15,247 bases of DNA from Panacagrimonas sp052386745 (GTDB lineage: Bacteria; Pseudomonadota; Gammaproteobacteria; Nevskiales; Nevskiaceae). This document shows, piece by piece, positions 13,816 through 15,247 of the stretch. Each line of letters opens with the position of its first letter. Position 1 is the first letter of the stretch. The notes below the pieces were generated by a model. The model was not told where the DNA came from and ran no database searches. It worked only from the letters and a program-made list of their open reading frames with translations. A program made the translations under genes and the position numbers. The stretch is from positions 1 through 15,247 of the forward strand of contig JBQTJW010000030.1 of the NCBI GenBank assembly GCA_052386745.1, in the 5' to 3' direction.

Positions 13816-15247
13816 ATGAAACGCCTTCTAGCGCTGCTACTCCTTAGCCTTCCCCTGTGTTCCTTCGCGGCCGACGTCATCGACACCTCGGGCCTCCGCG
13901 TGTCGGGGAACTTGATTGTCAACGGGTCCGGGCAGCCCGTGTTCATCCACGGCGCGAACCGATTCGACACGACGCTGTGTCAGCAGGGCTACGGGCACAC
14001 GTCGCCCATCAACACCGATTACACCCGTACGAAGATGTACCAGGAAAAGCTGCGCGACGACTGGAACATCAACGGTGTGCGGGTGATGATCAACGAGTAC
14101 TGCTGGCGCAAGTCCAACGAAGGCGTTTCGCCCGGCGTCATTGGTGGCGTCCGCTACGTGGATGCCATGAAGCAGCTGGTACAAAGCATCACGGACAGCA
14201 ACATGGTCGCGATAGTCACCTTGGCCATTGTGTCGCACGACGGCAGCCTTCCCTCAATTCTGTATCAGAACCCACGCAACGCGATGCCGAACGTCGATTA
14301 TTCGATACCGGTCTGGCGAGAAATGGCAAATCTGTGGAAGTCCAACAATCGCGTGATCTTCGACCTGTACAACGAGCCGACACCGTACCTGCGCGCCGAC
14401 GGTGACTTCACCTATGACGAACTTCGGGCGTGGACATGCCTGCGCGACGGCCGGAGTGCTTGCACCGTACCAAGCAGCAAGGGAGCGCCGACTCCGGTCA
14501 TGGGCTCAAAGGCAGTGGGGATGCAGGAGTTGCTGAACACCGTCCGCAGCACTGGCTCGACCAACGTCGTCTTGAGCCCAGGCACCAATTTCACAGGTCA
14601 ACACGAGCGCTGGATCGAGTTCCGGCCGTTCGATCCCCTCAATAATGTCGGCACAAGCATGCATTCCTATGCCGGAAACTTTAACTACCCGGCGTGCAAG
14701 GACAACGGCGTGTACACCATTGCCAGTTTGACGCGATGTGTCGATCGCCAGCACACACAGCCCAACGGCGTCCAGCTGGGGACAGTAATACCGATCATCT
14801 GGACAGAATTCGGATCTTCATCCTCAAACGCCGGAGGGCAATGCTCCGAAACGTTCTTCAATCCTTTCGTCTGGCAATACGCCCGCTCGCGTCAGCAAGG
14901 GATCATGGAGCATTCGGCCTTCGCATTGACCGATTGGCGCGGCGGCACCATCCTCAACTCACCCAATGTATGTCGCGACTACGCCCTTTTCGACAGCTAC
15001 GGACAAGAGAGCTACGGTGCTGCGCCAGTAACAGCGTCAATTTATGGCGCCCCATACAAAGCGTACCTCCAGGATTTGAGCTGGTCGTTCGCTGGCGGAT
15101 CAGTTCCGCCGCCTCCGCCGCCTCCGCCACCTCCGGCGCCCCCACCCCCAACCCCACCCGGCGCCGATCAGACCATACAGGGTGGGAATAAGCGGGTTTC
15201 CTCCAAATGCCGGCAGCCGGGGGCGGGTTCAGCGGCAGTCGGTGACC
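13816..15247 (+). CDS. Secreted GH5 (cellulase-family) glycoside hydrolase, 3' end missing
   Basis: Predicted to hydrolyse beta-glycans such as cellulose or a related polysaccharide outside the cell. The 477 codons in view run open to the right edge. A signal peptide (MKRLLALLLLSLPLCSFAA) precedes the catalytic domain, about residues 22-425. GH5 landmarks: Arg89 in GVRVMIN, His141, Asn186-Glu187 in FDLYNEP (acid/base), His283 and Tyr285 in MHSYAGN, nucleophile Glu331 in IIWTEFG, and Trp374 in LTDWRGG. Eight cysteines in the mature domain suggest up to four disulfides. A proline linker (431-448) follows, then about 29 residues of uncertain identity where a carbohydrate-binding module would be expected. 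No strong ribosome-binding site is seen before the ATG. Its GC content is clearly lower than that of the suf genes, hinting at separate origin. Exact substrate is unresolved. Confidence 0.9.
   Translation, partial: MKRLLALLLLSLPLCSFAADVIDTSGLRVSGNLIVNGSGQPVFIHGANRFDTTLCQQGYGHTSPINTDYTRTKMYQEKLRDDWNINGVRVMINEYCWRKSNEGVSPGVIGGVRYVDAMKQLVQSITDSNMVAIVTLAIVSHDGSLPSILYQNPRNAMPNVDYSIPVWREMANLWKSNNRVIFDLYNEPTPYLRADGDFTYDELRAWTCLRDGRSACTVPSSKGAPTPVMGSKAVGMQELLNTVRSTGSTNVVLSPGTNFTGQHERWIEFRPFDPLNNVGTSMHSYAGNFNYPACKDNGVYTIASLTRCVDRQHTQPNGVQLGTVIPIIWTEFGSSSSNAGGQCSETFFNPFVWQYARSRQQGIMEHSAFALTDWRGGTILNSPNVCRDYALFDSYGQESYGAAPVTASIYGAPYKAYLQDLSWSFAGGSVPPPPPPPPPPAPPPPTPPGADQTIQGGNKRVSSKCRQPGAGSAAVGD
15106..15159 (+). 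repeat. Proline-coding microsatellite (interdomain linker)
   Basis: Nine-base units CCGCCGCCT, CCGCCGCCT and CCGCCACCT, then degenerate proline codons, encode ten prolines and then mixed proline, alanine and threonine. Such tracts separate catalytic and binding modules in secreted polysaccharidases. Slippage by whole units keeps the frame. Confidence 0.85.

Noticed and set aside
13557..13847. 96-codon plus-strand frame before the GH5 gene
   Set aside because: It overlaps the GH5 start in another frame and the strong hairpins; its composition is not protein-like.
13816..15247. Lipobox in the GH5 signal peptide (LPLC)
   Set aside because: Proline and leucine at the -2 and -1 positions do not fit the lipobox consensus; an ordinary signal peptidase site at FAA is more likely.

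Overview
The window is bacterial chromosome, GC-rich and gene-dense. Gene content points to a gammaproteobacterium, most likely of the Xanthomonadales/Lysobacterales. The pointers are an Rrf2-type SUF regulator heading a sufBCDS operon, a MltD-like LysM transglycosylase, a DUF3336 patatin lipase and a DUF815 ATPase. This placement is an inference from gene content; no marker gene for taxonomy is present.

Layout. (1) Bases 1-522 are a decayed mobile-element patch: the 3' end of an unrecognised plus-strand gene, then a minus-strand relic of an IS256-family transposase, then gene-free DNA with short dyads. (2) Bases 523-2802 on the minus strand hold a patatin/DUF3336 phospholipase and, downstream of it, a TetR-type regulator. 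(3) Bases 2907-3395 encode a DUF456 membrane protein, convergent with a secreted MltD-like murein transglycosylase (3419-5170, minus). (4) A 418-base gap (5171-5588) carries an unusual cluster of palindromes. It separates the transglycosylase from a DUF815 AAA ATPase (5589-6341), whose 3' end overlaps convergent folA (dihydrofolate reductase). (5) A 4HBT-fold acyl-CoA thioesterase and a small two-helix membrane protein lie on the minus strand (7087-7842). (6) Bases 8022-13262 are a tightly packed SUF iron-sulfur operon: an Rrf2 regulator, sufB, a 4-oxalocrotonate-tautomerase-family gene, sufC, sufD and sufS. (7) A 553-base non-coding stretch full of hairpins leads to a secreted GH5 cellulase-type glycoside hydrolase that runs off the right edge.

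How the genes work together. SufS takes sulfur from cysteine, the SufB-SufC-SufD complex assembles clusters, and the Rrf2 regulator, with cysteines at the IscR positions, probably senses cluster status. No SufE/SufU sulfur acceptor or SufA/SufT carrier follows sufS in this window. The most interesting feature is the tautomerase gene between sufB and sufC, with a 3-base gap upstream and a one-base stop/start overlap downstream. It is therefore almost certainly co-translated with the SUF machinery, although no role in cluster assembly is known to me. Second is the structured, promoter-preceded non-coding segment between sufS and the GH5 gene. Composition changes sharply there: sampled 60-base lines are 77-82% GC inside suf and 48-55% GC inside the GH5 gene, which suggests different histories.
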